Part shown: piece by piece, positions 63,519 to 64,000 of the stretch
Position numbering within the stretch: position 1 is the first letter of the stretch
Layout: every line of letters starts with the position of its first letter
Source of the DNA: Cognataquiflexum aquatile
Lineage (GTDB): Bacteria; Bacteroidota; Bacteroidia; Cytophagales; Cyclobacteriaceae
Length of the DNA: 64,000 nucleotides
Reading direction: 5' to 3'
NCBI RefSeq assembly: GCF_003316845.1
Contig: NZ_QMIK01000002.1
Span: forward strand, 372,001-436,000
Translations under genes and position numbers: made by a program
Notes under the pieces: model-generated
Database searches by the model: none
What the model was told of the DNA's origin: nothing
What the model saw: the letters and a program-made list of their open reading frames with translations, nothing else

Positions 63519-64000
63519 ATGAAAAAATCCCAAATTCTAGTTCTAATCCTTGGGGTAGCCACGATTACGATACTGTATTTTCTTCCGCGTGTGGTGGTTG
63601 ACAATGAGGAGGGTACCACCCAAATCACCGAAGAACAAACTTCGGCGCCTGCAACAGCCGAAGAATTGCATGACACGCCGATGGATGCCGCGGACAGAAA
63701 TGTTCTCAACGGATTGTTATCTGAGCTGGAAAAACAGGATGATAAGGAGAAGATTGCCTCTCTGTCGGAAGAAATTGCCTCCCTTTACATCAAAGCGGGC
63801 AAATTTGACAGCGCTGCATACACCTTTGATCGGGCCGCTGCAAAACTTGAAACTCCAGAAAGCTGGGAAAAAGCAGGGGCTGCTTATTATGAAGCCTATA
63901 CTTTTGCCCTAGATCAAGAAAAAGTTTCTCTTCTTGCAGAAAAAACCCGTACTTACCTCACCAAAGTTTTGGAGAAAGATCCAAAACGCCTTGACCTGAA
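63519..64000 (+). CDS. TPR-containing membrane-anchored protein, truncated by the window end
   Basis: The first 160 codons of a gene that runs off the window. It has an N-terminal membrane helix (about 5-25; ILVLILGVATITILYFL), a Thr/Ser/Glu linker, and then TPR-like helices (LYIKAGKFDSAAYTFDRAAAKLE, in part). It starts five bases behind the terminator T-run. Placement after HU suits the conserved order in the phylum. Confidence 0.7.
   Translation, partial: MKKSQILVLILGVATITILYFLPRVVVDNEEGTTQITEEQTSAPATAEELHDTPMDAADRNVLNGLLSELEKQDDKEKIASLSEEIASLYIKAGKFDSAAYTFDRAAAKLETPESWEKAGAAYYEAYTFALDQEKVSLLAEKTRTYLTKVLEKDPKRLDL

Overview
The window looks like chromosomal DNA of a marine or freshwater Bacteroidota of the Cytophagales, close to the Cyclobacteriaceae. 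I infer this from the mix of a type IX secretion lipoprotein (PorW/SprE), a GldE-type CBS protein in the order HU / mutY / ssb / gldE, an atp operon without atpD and atpC, GTP-dependent PEP carboxykinase, TAnnTTTG-type promoter elements and few Shine-Dalgarno sequences. No rRNA or tRNA gene, transposase, integrase or CRISPR array was seen. Species identity cannot be given from the sequence alone.

Layout. 0-4 kb: Na/Pi cotransporter, deoC, a lysine-ketoglutarate-reductase-like dehydrogenase and a small membrane methyltransferase. 3.9-10.9 kb: a minus-strand operon of M23 peptidase, bactofilin, AtpZ-like, AtpI-like, atpB-E-F-H-A-G, ending in a strong hairpin terminator. 11-18.4 kb: porW, penicillin-binding protein 1A and uvrC, with a repeat-rich spacer before uvrC. 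18.4-23.1 kb: an AT-rich accessory island behind uvrC. It holds an antitoxin-like gene, a small ORF coupled to the 3' remnant of a PIN toxin, a one-HKD phospholipase-D-like gene, a 60-base relic of a second uvrC 3' end, and a probable restriction-modification set: an Eco57I-type methylase, an XRE controller with a clear palindromic operator, and a PLD-type endonuclease. 23-43 kb: housekeeping and catabolic genes (SMR exporter, SDR, succinate-semialdehyde dehydrogenase, copper-storage-like protein, pckG, sarcosine/N-methyltryptophan oxidase-like protein, amidase, fumC, RidA) ending with the kynurenine pair kynU-kmo. 43.3-43.85 kb: a gene-free AT-rich stretch between convergent genes with three DnaA-box matches. 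43.9-60 kb: ClC channel, M28 peptidase, YebC, NDH-2 and the glutamate synthase pair gltBD. 60-64 kb: gldE, ssb and mutY on minus, diverging from HU and a truncated TPR gene on plus.

How the parts fit. The atp operon and NDH-2 serve respiration. PckG and FumC serve central carbon flow, and GltBD assimilates ammonia. KynU and Kmo process kynurenine derived from tryptophan. PorW and GldE belong to the gliding/type IX secretion machinery of the phylum, and PBP1A, bactofilin and the M23 peptidase to envelope growth.

The most interesting signals are the island with its duplicated uvrC end and controller operator, the DnaA-box cluster, a family of about 70-bp repeats that each sit directly behind a stop codon in the same relative orientation, and two perfect 10-11 bp hairpins inside the atp operon.
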